From assembly GCA_944474755.1 (NCBI GenBank), contig OX104113.1, forward strand, positions 59,106,074 through 59,170,073: a stretch of DNA of 64,000 nt, given 5' to 3'. The notes beneath the pieces are model-generated. The model saw only the letters and a program-made list of their open reading frames with translations, did no database searches and was not told the DNA's origin. Below, piece after piece: positions 47,601 to 55,400 of this stretch. Position 1 is the stretch's first letter. Each line of letters opens with the position of its first letter. Position numbers and translations under genes: made by a program. Source of the DNA: Limnoperna fortunei (taxonomy: Eukaryota > Mollusca > Bivalvia > Mytilida > Modiolidae).

Positions 47601-48827
47601 GCTTAGCAAGTAACTTTAAATTCATTTTGTAAGGATATTTCAACATTTTGGTGACTATTTAGATCAGATGAAGAAATAAAATGATGGAGTGAAGTGTCCT
47701 ATGTATATTGTGCCTTAACCTGTTCTCAATAGTAACCTTTTCTCGATAGTCAAGCAAAAAATTCATTTTGTCATAAAACTCAGATTCACACATGTCTTCT
47801 GTTTGTCATCAATTTTCCTTTAGGATACCACTTTGCTCCTTGGGAATGAAAGAATAAGCAGGTTCCATGTTTAGATGTGTAAAATTCTCCCAAATACACA
47901 GTACCATTTATTTCGATACTTTTCCGTAATCCCAATAATTTCTTTAACTTACAGTACGTTAGACCGGTCCCATCTTTTAATCCAATGCTCCAGCTTAAAC
48001 AAATTTTATTTGAATAACATTTTTTATTTCATTTTATGGTATTTTATAGTCAGAATCGCCCTACATAGCTAATTACACATACATTATTGAGAACTGGTGA
48101 CGTAGTATACAATATGTAAAAGATTAGGTCGTTCAGAAAAAATAAGAAAATCTTTGCAATAACTGGACGCTTACCTGTAATTTTTTGCAACTGTGTAGAA
48201 GTTTATCTATGAAACAAATAGGTAAATAAATAAATAATATCTATTGGATAAAAAACCAAGTTTATTCCATAATAAAATTAATATCTTACGCTATCGAGAA
48301 CGGGCAAAACGATGATACTAGTAATTATACAGTTCTAAAAGATAAGGATGTTACCAAACTGCTGGGGACAGTATACTAAATAACATTTAAATTAAATGTG
48401 GTTTAACCTCACAGTTGTATAAATTGGAGTCAAAATGCCCCGTAACAAAACATCCCAAATGAAAATTACAGTTAAACAGATTAAGATAAAAGAAAAAAAG
48501 CTAAGTAATATTTAATACTTTTATTGACAATTAATGGAATGTCATATATTTCAATCATAATCATGGATTTTGAATGGAATACCGTACTTTGATTTAACCT
48601 ATCCAAAAATGTTTTTAGAATCTAGAAGCTTTAATCACATACAGTTGTTCAAGATCTTGCTCTGTAATTGTCTTTATTATATACAATTATACCTTGAGTA
48701 AAACAAATTGTTATACTCATACATCTATTATTCGTTAGATGCATAAAGTTATTTTAATCAACATCACAAAAATTACCTACCTCCTGATTACATTTTTGTC
48801 TGTTGATGAGCAGTCAGTGTTACTCAT
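23455..48827 (-). CDS. Multi-exon gene for a lysine-rich protein of unknown function (one gene, or two in tandem)
   Basis: I do not recognise the product. Eight exon candidates on the minus strand, in order, are 48827-48792, 48206-48175, 41697-41622, 39305-39208, 38210-38057, 30866-30704, 30102-30053 and 23622-23455. All junction phases agree, and all have AG acceptors and GT donors, giving about 258 residues. Motifs include RELYVNREKRENGFNP, YKYDFMYRVLDYDVW, MVLYKEVDRLAANATKVF and QVIHRYRPSYHGKVEDV; the C-terminus is rich in Lys/Glu. Two weak points remain. The donor after the fourth exon is GTGATA; if it is not used, a TGA at 39204-39206 ends an upstream gene and a second begins at ATG 38206. 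The first exon's best-looking donor (48780) would give an early stop, so a weaker donor at 48791 is assumed. Introns are loaded with mobile elements. Confidence 0.55.
24050..25400. repeat. Tandem array of ~172-bp units
   Basis: Two almost identical units start at 24776 and 24948 (period 172). Diverged units precede (about 24060-24240) and follow (about 25115-25265 and 25265-25390). Shared phrases are 'gaggtcaa-ggtcaggtgac', 'cctttcataagcaacctat' and 'tgtaccaaatattgtgatcc'. The inverted dispersed repeat 24410-24780 is embedded in it. Confidence 0.85.
24410..24780. repeat. Dispersed repeat, inverted partner of 21690-22030
   Basis: It is the reverse complement of 21690-22030 in several long blocks, including the 'tttggatctacaaaaggagc' segment. 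No coding potential is seen. Confidence 0.75.
25401..26219. other. Intronic/intergenic DNA with nothing recognised
   Basis: A/T-rich. It lies within the long intron 23623-30052 of the minus-strand gene. No domain or element boundary is seen. Confidence 0.4.
26240..26610. repeat. Two-unit tandem repeat of ~190 bp
   Basis: Segments near 26310-26410 and 26485-26590 share 'caaa-taaatatcaggtg-acaat', 'cac-atatgacaaag' and 'atcaaa-tcca-tcagtg'. The wording resembles the tandem cores of the hairpin-ended elements, but no ends are seen. Confidence 0.55.
26765..26970 (+). mobile_element. Degenerate tRNA-derived SINE
   Basis: The head (caagtg-ttaaggtagtattc, then tactatcgttcg) and tail (ggcttcctcctccaataaaa, then attgctgaaagtggcatgaa) match the SINE family at 8907. 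The centre is decayed and no target duplication is found. Confidence 0.7.
26990..27087. repeat. Foldback with 36-bp arms
   Basis: Arms 26990-27025 and 27052-27087 pair with three mismatches (core CATGCGCTTT-GAATGATACTGG). The loop contains a further ttatag/ctataa pairing. It lies just after a SINE relic. Confidence 0.8.
27095..27660. other. Intron DNA with a repeat fragment
   Basis: About 27270-27370 is a third, short piece of the dispersed repeat seen at 24410-24780. Otherwise nothing is recognised. Confidence 0.4.
27667..29057. mobile_element. hAT-like DNA transposon, nonautonomous
   Basis: The ends are inverted: CAGGGCTTTCAA at 27667 and TTGAAAGCCCTG ending at 29057. They are flanked by attgtg at 27661-27666 and 29058-29063. 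CAGGG ends are typical of hAT elements; the six-base duplication is shorter than the usual eight, so the superfamily is tentative. Both ends carry GC-rich hairpins (27690-27710, with ggcggcggaactccgccgcc; 28940-28995, with ggcgccgagc and gctcggcgc). A short plus-strand frame (27943-28153, starting MKRSNTTLFGFGFKKTRR) could be an N-terminal scrap of a transposase. No catalytic domain remains. Confidence 0.65.
29064..30052. other. Intron DNA, no gene recognised
   Basis: Short frames near 29381 and 29632 have no domain character. The sequence is A/T-rich with simple repeats around 29890-29930. Confidence 0.35.
30053..30102 (-). CDS. Exon of the lysine-rich protein gene
   Basis: A 50-base exon between acceptor ..tctgttacag and donor gtaagt. 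It encodes LQTGDASKSKRLQEIP and joins in phase on both sides. Confidence 0.7.
30290..30475. repeat. SINE head fragments in inverted arrangement
   Basis: The left part (tagtcatctactattgatcac and following) resembles the SINE head. The right part (atcaatagaagatgactaaaactacct..ggttaccaaggtcacc) is the same head reversed. Together they form an imperfect inverted repeat with no tail. Confidence 0.5.
30704..30866 (-). CDS. Exon of the lysine-rich protein gene
   Basis: A 163-base exon between acceptor ..tatacttacag and donor gtaatt. It encodes KTLPIDKLQVIHRYRPSYHG and continues through NYTCHVGSVLKSQDYINYYIKE. It is uninterrupted and not low-complexity, the best evidence that this is a real protein. 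Confidence 0.75.
31541..31810 (+). CDS. LINE ORF1 C-terminal fragment
   Basis: A frame without an upstream ATG-bounded start: the element is truncated here and the frame is open from about 31527. It contains FVYKEARKNDKKAHF followed by KRDKLFIDGRRF, which resembles the C-terminal domain of L1/Tx1-type ORF1 RNA-binding proteins, then a charged tail. It ends at TAG 31808-31810. The next frame (ORF2) is in the same register, 18 codons further on. An overlapping frame at 31425-31727 is a shadow. Confidence 0.6.
   Translation: MHLCSMQIRTWSDNIFVYKEARKNDKKAHFKRDKLFIDGRRFFKPAHDQKGQRDDNEIDRGLERERYEQQGARPKVRNNVGEMEETRYF
31811..35338 (+). CDS. LINE ORF2: APE endonuclease and reverse transcriptase, intact but with no upstream ATG
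   Basis: The frame is open from the TAG at 31808-31810 to the stop at 35336-35338. Counting from the GTG at 31865 it has 1157 residues. The endonuclease has ILSLNVCGVK, DIVCLTESKLDD, GDMNART (155-161), DYVICSS and SDIHSPL. The RT has NYRPVTLLSCLGKIF, NQAGFRSGYSTNDHIF, CAFIDFEKAFD, GARQGENLSPVLFSLYLND, YADD (764-767) and YKYLGVFFA. The C-terminus has CILCNSHEIGDEYHY, a Cys/His knuckle. The first Met is residue 154, inside the endonuclease, so ordinary ATG initiation cannot produce an active protein. Readthrough or reinitiation from ORF1 is implied, or the TAG is a mutation in a fused frame. No other stop or frameshift is present, so it is young. Confidence 0.9.
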   Translation, partial: DNRGGSDNSSNSKITNSTVTDDLELSNDCVKILSLNVCGVKTRLNYPEFKCLINNHDIVCLTESKLDDFDCIDLDDYIFKFKNRKKYTNRSGGIALGYKSKLKNFIKVFKNESQCVLWFSVDKRVFKTLDDVIFGIVYVPPEGSSYAVKDAFSDIEQELQSFKKYSNFICLMGDMNARTSNLNDFISHCNNDFFEENIFDINDFSDVRVLDELCLNRDRFSPDSVINNYGRRLIDLCKNNDIYILNGRFGKDKIGKATSKNSSVIDYVICSSPLLYYICDFEVCEFSKLFSDIHSPLSFMVRVTEDMIRQVDGNENSYSTNRIRKWKYDKKNNFIDNLDIYQINHLTSKLLEVDVENLEKNDINIFIQDLCSILLSSAEQTFGTVSAKSNIVNKQNSRPKKLWFNDECKVSRKQFRKAKRLYKKYGSNIFKTRLKASEKHYKKVMDENILKFNRNMRAKMREMRVKNPKDFWYIFRNDQKRETTNISIDCLFDFFKDLNTNKFNNGPDFMVQNADNQNIILNSRITKDEIAKAIREAKNNKSPGDDKIINEYISSSFGIMKDIFEILFNYIFDTGFVPESWLTGIIIPIYKKKGDKLEPKNYRPVTLLSCLGKIFTSILNCRLNKYFDENSTLHENQAGFRSGYSTNDHIFSLYALFELLRLKKKKLFCAFIDFEKAFDFVHRNSLFFKLVQNNVNGKFLRIIQNMYEDVKSYIRHNEQCTGLFRCEIGARQGENLSPVLFSLYLNDLQSFLEQKNIQGLHSVSVDIENELSIYIKLLLLLYADDTILLAESEGDLQFMLDNFEQYCDLWKLKINVNKTKILIFSKGRIKKHIFILKGSEIEVVKDYKYLGVFFARSGNFYTTRKYLKEQATKAMFTLLQRCRRHNLSIECQLDMFDKAILPILLYGSEIWGFENLELLEKVHLRFCKIILKLKPSTQNNVVYGELGRYPIILAIQIRMIKFWCRLVNGDENKFSTILYRLLYVYSNVYGFDIKWITFIKNIFDNCGLSNVWRSQNFYSSLWIEKCITQRLKDQFFQNWSADIFNSPKTICYRLYKSEFCLEKYLIDLPCYFSQILCKFRCGCHHLPIEAGRWQGIPRQNRICILCNSHEIGDEYHYIMICKFFKKDRKELLPDYCQSNANTLKFANLFASHEKDILCKLSKFVKIILTKVAPPG
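35461..36981. other. Intron DNA with a short tandem duplication
   Basis: Apart from the 110-bp duplication listed separately and a SINE/LINE-tail-like scrap at 36694-36730, nothing is recognised. Confidence 0.4.
35970..36190. repeat. Tandem duplication, 2 x 110 bp
   Basis: Units starting at 35970 and 36080 share 'caatttttgataaatcattt', 'gcaatccaaaaaaaaa' and 'aaatcttttgcatgttattt' with few differences. Confidence 0.9.
36992..37254 (-). mobile_element. Full-length tRNA-derived SINE with 10-bp target duplication
   Basis: The duplication caaaaatgtg flanks it at 36982-36991 and 37255-37264. In minus-strand reading the head GGCCTCGGTGACCGAGTGGT contains the Pol III A box and GCAGGTTCGATTCTC is the B box. 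The core, the GGCTTCCTCCCTCAATAAAA block and a tail ending in (CAAA)n follow. The head looks most like a Ser/Leu-class tRNA. Confidence 0.9.
37495..37730. repeat. Foldback element with ~69-bp arms
   Basis: Arms 37495-37563 and 37662-37730 are inverted copies with a few mismatches (blocks TTTAAGAGAAACT and AGTAGCAGTTTGTTAAGCAG). The loop is about 98 bp. This is typical of a MITE or foldback element. Confidence 0.85.
37731..38056. other. Intron DNA, nothing recognised
   Basis: Short A/T-rich stretch upstream (gene sense: downstream) of the 38210-38057 exon. Confidence 0.4.
38057..38210 (-). CDS. Exon (internal, or first coding exon) of the lysine-rich protein gene
   Basis: An acceptor (ttattttttgtag) lies just before 38210 and a consensus donor gtgagt follows 38057. 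It contains an ATG at 38206 (MAETESSETGENTQ..). If the preceding exon at 39305-39208 is spliced to it, the reading frame passes through this Met; otherwise the ATG may be the start of a separate gene. Confidence 0.7.
38211..39203. other. Intron or intergenic DNA between minus-strand exons
   Basis: No coding region is seen. Whether this is an intron or a gene boundary depends on whether the GTGATA donor at 39207 is used. A small hairpin-like phrase surrounds 38890-38965 (cctcaggggttctga / tcagaacctct). Confidence 0.4.
39204..39305 (-). CDS. Exon encoding YKYDFMYRVLDYDVW, internal or terminal
   Basis: After acceptor ..atactatttag it encodes YKYDFMYRVLDYDVWDRHSP and a Lys-rich tail. A TGA occurs at 39204-39206. 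A possible donor (GTGATA) just before it at 39207 would bypass the stop and join in phase to the 38210 exon. Confidence 0.65.
   Translation of the reverse strand, partial: YKYDFMYRVLDYDVWDRHSPRYPKKKKTKEKER
39747..41267. mobile_element. PIF/Harbinger-like DNA transposon, nonautonomous
   Basis: Inverted ends of about 32 bp begin GGCCACACCAA and share TTTCTTGTTCT-CGGA (left 39747-39778; right about 41236-41267). They are flanked by TAA at 39744-39746 and 41268-41270. A three-base TWA duplication with GGCC-type ends points to PIF/Harbinger. At 1.5 kb it holds no recognisable transposase. An open frame at 40305-40667 (-) has no known domain. Confidence 0.75.
41622..41697 (-). CDS. Exon encoding ELYVNREKRENGFNPSGS
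   Basis: A 76-base exon with acceptor ..attttattttatag and donor gtagga. It joins in phase (2 then 0) with the neighbouring exons. Confidence 0.7.
41995..42157. repeat. Foldback element with ~42-bp arms
   Basis: AGACTTGCCACAAGTCCCTT at 41995-42014 is repeated in inverse at 42138-42157. Pairing continues through 'tgaa-tttg' and 'gctattag-gaga'. The loop is about 70 bp. Confidence 0.85.
42158..42860. other. Intron DNA, nothing recognised
   Basis: A/T-rich. No frame of note and no repeat boundary. Confidence 0.35.
42870..43445 (+). pseudogene. Reverse transcriptase relic (possibly Penelope-like)
   Basis: Pieces in more than one frame, with stops, line up in order. NFVVVAADKDYNNISVSRN leads to IKELGME..NPIYTFTTLSKG (42915-43062), then IPKLHKES (about 43125-43148), LLTTILTAIKTWLNKYC and YSRSGINEMWIL (43210-43305), and FYRAITHMQLKTRLG (about 43378-43422). 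This order resembles RT-type proteins of invertebrate elements with 'DKaaNNi..IPKLHKnP..STLYTTIPH'. I think these are Penelope-like, but that is from memory. It is broken by at least three stops or frameshifts. Confidence 0.55.
43446..45382. other. Intron DNA; small GT microsatellite and a local duplication
   Basis: A (GT)n run lies at 44094-44111. A ~95-bp imperfect duplication lies at about 45030-45190 with a tRNA-like phrase (ttagctcaatcagttagag, then ggttcaaatcc). No gene is seen. Confidence 0.45.
45383..46637. mobile_element. Foldback/TA-flanked element with ~120-140-bp inverted arms
   Basis: The right arm, 46499-46637, matches the reverse complement of 45596-45711 over most of its length (blocks TATATTTTATTGAAATATAG and AATATTTGTGGTTTGATTTA). 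An outer CTGGTCA at 45383 mirrors TGACCAG ending at 46637, with TA on both outer sides (45381-45382, 46638-46639), suggesting a Tc1/mariner-like MITE. The true left boundary could instead be near 45596. Confidence 0.65.
46640..48174. other. Intron DNA with a 52-bp duplication
   Basis: About 47529-47617 contains two copies of 'tttaatgtataaattctact' + 'gcttagcaa' 52 bp apart. Nothing else is recognised. Confidence 0.4.
48175..48206 (-). CDS. Small exon encoding INFYTVAKNYR
   Basis: A 32-base exon with acceptor ..tttgtttcatag and a strong donor gtaagc. It joins in phase 2 with the exon at 41697. Confidence 0.55.
48792..48827 (-). CDS. Tentative first coding exon (MSNTDCSSTDKN)
   Basis: An ATG at 48827 opens a frame running to 48781. 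The better donor, gtaggt after 48781, gives a stop when joined to 48206. The weaker donor gtaatc after 48792 keeps the frame. An undetected small exon is an alternative. Confidence 0.35.
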
Positions 48828-49280
48828 ATGGAAACAATACCAACTATGATTTCATATAACACAAGCTTTAATAAACTCTAGTTAAATTCCATCATAAGAT
48901 GCTTCATTCCCTTTCCAAATTACAACTTTTTCTGCAAAAAAAATTTTTTTTTCAATATGGTTGTTCTGTCTGGTTTTTAGAATAGACTGCTCCATAAACA
49001 TGACAACAATATTGTTATTAATACATCTTTACAAGAGATGAGACCTTATTTGTAATTTACTGTTTAAATGTGCAGATTATAAATAAAATTTACTTTAGTT
49101 ACATTATCTTGCCAGGCATTTTTAGTTCCTTCAGGCTTGTACACAATCATACATATGTTTTGTTTATATGACAAAAGATATTTATTCTATTAAAAATGAA
49201 AGGAGTTAAATATTCAGAAAGGGTACACATTAAAGTTGATGATACACCTTAAAACAGATTTTTACTTGAATATTTTCAGC
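48828..49280. promoter_or_regulatory. Divergent intergenic gap between two genes
   Basis: About 450 bp separates the tentative minus-strand start (48827) and the calpain ATG (49281). A strong 3' splice site (tgaatattttcag, AG at 49278-49279) directly precedes the calpain ATG, so a noncoding first exon lies upstream. No TATA box or other motif can be assigned with confidence. Confidence 0.35.
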
Positions 49281-49454
49281 ATGGTTTTAGGACTGTTTGA
49301 TTCAGCAATTCCTTATAAAGATCAGAAGTACAGTAAAATAAAGAGTCAGTGTATTAGTAAAGGAGAACTGTTTGTAGATCCTTTGTTTCCTCCTGATAGT
49401 AAATCTTTGTTTTACAGTAAAGTAGAAAAAGACATCATATGGAAAAGACCCGGT
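49281..49454 (+). CDS. CAPN5: Calpain coding exon 1 (residues 1-58)
   Basis: Acceptor ..tgaatattttcag, donor gtaagt. Encodes [20 protein letters not shown] to IIWKRPG. Confidence 0.9.
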
Positions 49455-52400
49455 GTAAGTCACAAATTTAAACTCAAAATGTGTCTTGCAATTCAGGTAA
49501 TCAAGCAAAGTAATGTAAAGTTAGATGTTCATTCAGAAGTAGTCATGATATATTATTCACAATTTATAAGTATAAAAACATATTTATTTTGGGGAATACA
49601 ATTACATTACTGGCAACACAATGCACTGTTAAACAAATAATTATCTGGGGTTACTTTACACCCAAACAAATTAAAATATTTTATTTGTTTATCATGCTAT
49701 TTCAGTTGAATTTACTGCCAACTTTGAAAAAACAATGGACAATAATTAAGTTAAGCATAGACAGCATTGTTTGTGTTGTTTGTACACAATATATATATAT
49801 GAACATGCATATTATGTAAGTTTTAAAGATTTTATGACACATAAAAAATGGTCACTTGGAAACCATCACTCACTCACCCACATCCAAAAACTGAATTATA
49901 AATTGTTAGTTTGTATACTATGTATACTGGCATAAAATTGGTTTTTATTTGTATGATGTAAACATTGGATTTTTACTGTTTTACTTGTAGTTTCACTATT
50001 TTATACAGGAAATAGCCAGTAATCCTCAGTTTTTTGTTGAGGGTGCCAGCTTTGATGATTTTTCTCAAGGCAGTCTGGGTAATTGTTGGTTTGTAGCTGC
50101 GTGTGCTTGTCTGACTGCGGACAGAAAGTTACTAAAAAAGGTAAGATAGACCTTAAAGAACAAAATAACTTTGAATTCTGAATTTACATTGCCATTCTAA
50201 AGGCTGTAAGCTGTAACTACTTATTACACTTTCATTATTTTAGGCAAATATTTTTCTCATTGTCGCAATAGATATTCTATTTAATATTTATGGTGTAAAA
50301 TTTGTTGAGGATGCTGATTTGAAGGTTCCCCATTTTATTTGTATTAGATAGCGTTCTCTCCATCAATGATGACCATTGTTAATTAAAGTAAAAATATCCT
50401 TTTATTAAAGGATGATTTTGCTGCATTTTTTTGCACACTTGTGAGTTATTGCCATCACTGCCAGAGACACTTACCTGATTTCCCTATACTTCAATCAACA
50501 TGTTACAATAAGTATATCCTTTGGATAACATATATATTTTGTTTTTGCTGGTAAATGCTGAAAACTGTTCCTTTACTTTTCATTATAATGAGTTTAAATT
50601 TAAAATATAACCTTGCTGTATATCTGTAAAAGTTGTTTTAAATAATAAATAATATACCACCACCTGGTGGTCGGCAGTTCCATGAACAAATGTGTATGTC
50701 ATACAAATTAACAAGTCATGTAAAACTCCTATTAACTTGAGCATTCTGATTTGATAACATTTTTCTTTATGTATTTAAATCTTTGTATGAAAATAATTTT
50801 TTTGGTATTGTTGACCTGTAGCCTTTTTTAATCGAATCAGCTCCAAATAAGTCCTGTTTTTTTTTAGCTCACCTGACCCAAAGGGTCATGTGAGCTATTG
50901 TTATCACTTTGCGTCCGTCGGCGTCGTCGTCGTCGTCGTCGTCGTCGTCGGCGTCGTCGTCGTCGTCGTCGGCGTCGGCGTCTGTAAACTTTTTACATTT
51001 TAATCTTCTTCTCTGAAACCACTTGGCCAATTGAAACCAAACTTGGCCATAATGTTCATTGGATGGACCTTTACAAAGTTTGTGTTTTTTATTTTGATTG
51101 GTAAACCAATATGGCCGCCACCTCAAGACTTAGTTTAACATAGGACCCTATGGGAAAAAAGTTAAAAAGGGCTTCTTCTCTGAAACCGTTTAACCAATCA
51201 AAACAAAACTTACTAGCAATATTGTTTAGATGGTCCTCTATAAAGTTTGTGTTTTAGATGGGAATTGGAAATTCAAAATGGCCGCTACTGCAGGACTTAG
51301 TTTAACATAGAACCCTATGGGAAAAAGTTTTAAAAGGCTTCTTCTCTGAAACCGGTTAATCAATGGAAACAAAAACTTACTAGCAATATTGTTTGGATGG
51401 TCCTCTATAAAGTTAGTGTTTTTTATGGCAATTGGAAATTCAAAATGGCTGCCACCGGAGGACTTAATTTAACATAGGACCCTATGGGAAAAAGTTTGAA
51501 AGGCTTCTTTTCTGAAACCGGCCAACCAATGGAAACAAAACTTACTAGCAATATTGTTTGGATGGTCCTCTATAAAGTTAATGTTTTTTATCCCAATCTG
51601 ATATTCAAAATGGCCGCCACCGCAGGACTTAGTTTAACATTGGACCCTATGGGAAAAATGTTAAAAAGGGCTTCTTCTCTGAAACCGGTTAACCAATCAA
51701 AACAAAACTTACTAGCAATATTGTTTGGATGGTCCTCTATAAAGTTTGTGTTTTTTATGGCAATTGGAAATTCAAGTGGCTGCCACCGCAGGACTTAATT
51801 TAACATAGGACCCTATGGGAAAAAGTTTGAAAGGCTTCTTTTCTGAAACCGGCCAACCAATGGAAACAAAACTTACTAGCAATATTGTTTGGATGGTCCT
51901 CTATAAAGTTTATGTTTTTTATGGCAATTGGAAATTCAAAATGGCCGCTACCGCAGGACTTTGTTTAACATACCACCCTATGGGAAAAAGTTTTTAAAGG
52001 CTTCTTCTCCGAAACCGGTTAATCAATGGAAACAAAAACTTACTAGCAATATTGTTTGGATGGTCCTTTATAAAGTTTATGTTTTTTAAGGCAATTGGAA
52101 ATTCAAAATGGCCAACTCCCCCGCAGGACTTAGTTTAACATAGGAGTCTATGGGCAAATAAAAAAAATCTCTATACAACTGGTTAACCAATGAAACAAAG
52201 CTTTCTAGTAATATTGTTTGGATGGTCCTATTTAAAGTTTATTGAAAATTACAGGACTTACTTTAACATCAGGGAAATGCCATCTTCATTGCCTATAAAA
52301 TCAGGTGAGCGATACAGGCTCTTAAGAGCCTCTGGTTCTTTTTGCAAATATGATTTAATGAATGTGAGGATTGCACACCTGTAATGCAGTTCTACGCCTA

Positions 52401-55400
52401 TAATACCAGTTTTCTGATAAAATTACATTTACAAATTGTGTGCCAAATATGCAGATTAGAGTAAGGTTTCAAAATGAATTAGAATAGTATATTGCTTTAT
52501 ATCATCTCAAGGTATTTGATTTCAACAAAATAAAAAATTAGTCCATGGAGAGTTATTTGTTTGTTGAATGAAAGATTTGTCAAATTCAGAATAACATAAT
52601 AAATGACATTGTTGATATATAATATTTTTTTCATATGCCCATATTCATCAGGAACATTTTTTGAGCCACAATATATTTTTTTGTCAGGAACTGTCATCAC
52701 AATGTTTTTTTTCATATCTCTGTGTTCATATCAAAACTTTTGTATACAACATTTCCCTAGTTGCATGAGAAATAGATACCTAAGGACAATCATAAGAGAA
52801 TACAAGTTTTATGACAAAAAATATGTTTACCAATGTGTGCCAGTTATGCAGAATAGGTATGTCCCCTTTCAAAATTATCTGACAAAGTTGTCCTTCCTGA
52901 AGGTTTCTTATTACTAGAAAAGAAAAAAAAGTTTCAATGAAGACAAGTTATTTTTATTTTATATTTATATTTTTATATAATGTACAAATAAATAACAAAC
53001 TTAATTCACACACTAATTCATCATTGAAAATAATTTTTTTTAATTGTCTTACATGATAACCAGTAATGATACAGATTTACAAATATGAGCCTCTGGTTTA
53101 ATATGTATACTATAATACATAAATATACATAATTCTTTTCATTATGTATACTGGTAGGTTGTACCTGACATTGATAAACAAGAATGGCATCCTGACAATA
53201 AATATGCTGGGATATTTCACTTTCGATTTTGGCGATGTGGAAAATGGGTGGATGTTGTCATTGATGACTATCTTCCTACCAAAGGTGGACATCTTATATT
53301 TGTACAGTCAAAGGCAAGGAATGAGTTCTGGTCAGCTTTGCTTGAAAAAGCTTATGCAAAGTAAGATAAACATAGTCAAAAGTTTGTAATTGTAACAGAC
53401 ACATAATTATTTGGATGACCAAAAAAAACCCAGCATACAAATATTACTTTACGTATATTTCAATTACAAGATCTTTTATATGAACTAATCTCCTTTGTAA
53501 ATTCTTGACATCATGGTACATTTTTTTTCAGATATAAGGGTATATGTACTTGCATGTTTCGATGCATTTCACATAATATTTTATAGAAACCTTTACAAAG
53601 ACTTATAGTCCAGAAAATAAAGTAGCTATAAAAAAGATTACAGATTTGTCTCTACTGATTTTAATCATTCTTTTTTCAAATTACTTTCGTCATTGTGAAG
53701 TTTATAGCAATTGCTTAAAACATGAGACTGATAATTTCTCAGTCAAATACAACAAAACAAATATCTGGTTGCTGCTTCTTAGCTAAACATGTAGCATGAT
53801 AGATGTAGAACAATGACAAGTTTGGTTGGAGTATAATGTGTCTGCATCCAGTAACTTATTATAGTATAATTCTAATATGATTTGCATATTTAGAAATACG
53901 TTTATTTGATTGGTCTAGATTACTTCCGGTTGAGGTTTTTAACGAAATTTATTTTTTAATAAATGAAGTTGACTCCATTTATTTTAGGATAAACGACGTT
54001 GACCGAACTATTTTTAACGTAACCAATGTAAACAAAGATGGCGACTTTCAATATCGAAAGTAGCGATCAACTTACAAATTATTTGTTTGATGAATTATCA
54101 TTAATGATTTGTTAAATTTAAAACTTTCCTTGTGTTCGATACAGCAATTAAGGTTACACATTGATGTAAAACTAAAAATTGTGTTTATTAAAATCAGAAA
54201 ATGGTTTATGGAAATAATCGTACGTTTAAAAATAAACAAAATATTCATACGTTCAGTCAATCCCGCTACCAAATACACAAGAAATATGAAGTTGAGAAAC
54301 ACGTTAGATAAATTAATTTCTTAATGCAATTTTAAAGAATTATAAGGATTAAACACCGTTTTCAATGGATTTATCGGTATATCAACAAGACCAACTCACT
54401 CACAAACAAATAAAAGTCCGAAGTCCGAAGGACTTTTATGATATGTTTGTGAGTGAGTTGGTCTTGTTGATATACCGATAAATCCATTGAAAACGGTGTT
54501 TAATCCTATAATAAATTTAATTGCAAATGTCACTCAAGAATGTAAGCACTTTAAATTGCTTATACATGAAATCTCTTGCAATGAAATACGTTGCTTAACT
54601 GTTGTTAAACAACATTTTGACAATTTAATTTTGATGCTGAGGCGAAGCCAATGGACAATACAGCTGGCCAAGGACCAATAAGTAGACCAATACAGAAATC
54701 CTCATATAATGATATCTTTATTAATTAACTGGTCAAAATCAATCAGACCAATACAGGTTTGAATCTGGCCAATATAGGTTGAATCAGACCAATACCAAAA
54801 TTGGACTAGTTCAGCAAATATATCATATCTGCAGTTTTACTGTTATTTAAGTAAACATTATAGTAGTTAATTAATAAACTGGTATATTTAGTGTTTAAGA
54901 ATAGAGTTAGTGTTTTTTTCAATGCTAAGGAGTTTTTGTGCTATATATAGTGACAAGATGAGGATCAATAATACATTAATGCTGTATTTTTGTTTCGTAC
55001 TATACCAGTATGATTGATTTGATTTGTATAGCTCTATGGCATTAACATAATACCATTTAGACATCGCAGCCTTCACATTGACAAGTTCTGGCTGTATCTC
55101 TCTATGTAACATGTAGTAACTAGCAGGGGTGTATAAGTGCAAATGTTAAAGAGCTTTCTACCAAGGATCACTCTGTGACCTCTTGCACTCAAGTAAAAAA
55201 CTTAACAACACCCATAAAACATTTATTACAAAATTGAGTTAATATTGTCACTCTTTTTCAGATTATTTGGAAACTATGAATCCCTTGTAGCAGGTCGACC
55301 AAGAGATGCATTAGTAGACATCACAGGTGGAGTTGGAGAACTTCTCAGTACAGATTCATACAAAACACCAGAAAAGAAAATGGAACTGTTTGATATGTTA

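Larger units (their letters stand above)
50141..53157. other. Calpain intron 2
   Basis: Contains the hairpin-ended family A element (50866-52335). The rest is A/T-rich with no coding sequence. Confidence 0.85.

Noticed and set aside
51484..51997. Open frames of 60-104 codons in the family A repeat with recurring [12 protein letters not shown] and [10 protein letters not shown] phrases
   Set aside because: They follow the tandem units, some of which have lengths divisible by three; other copies are interrupted and both strands show similar frames. No protein family is recognised.
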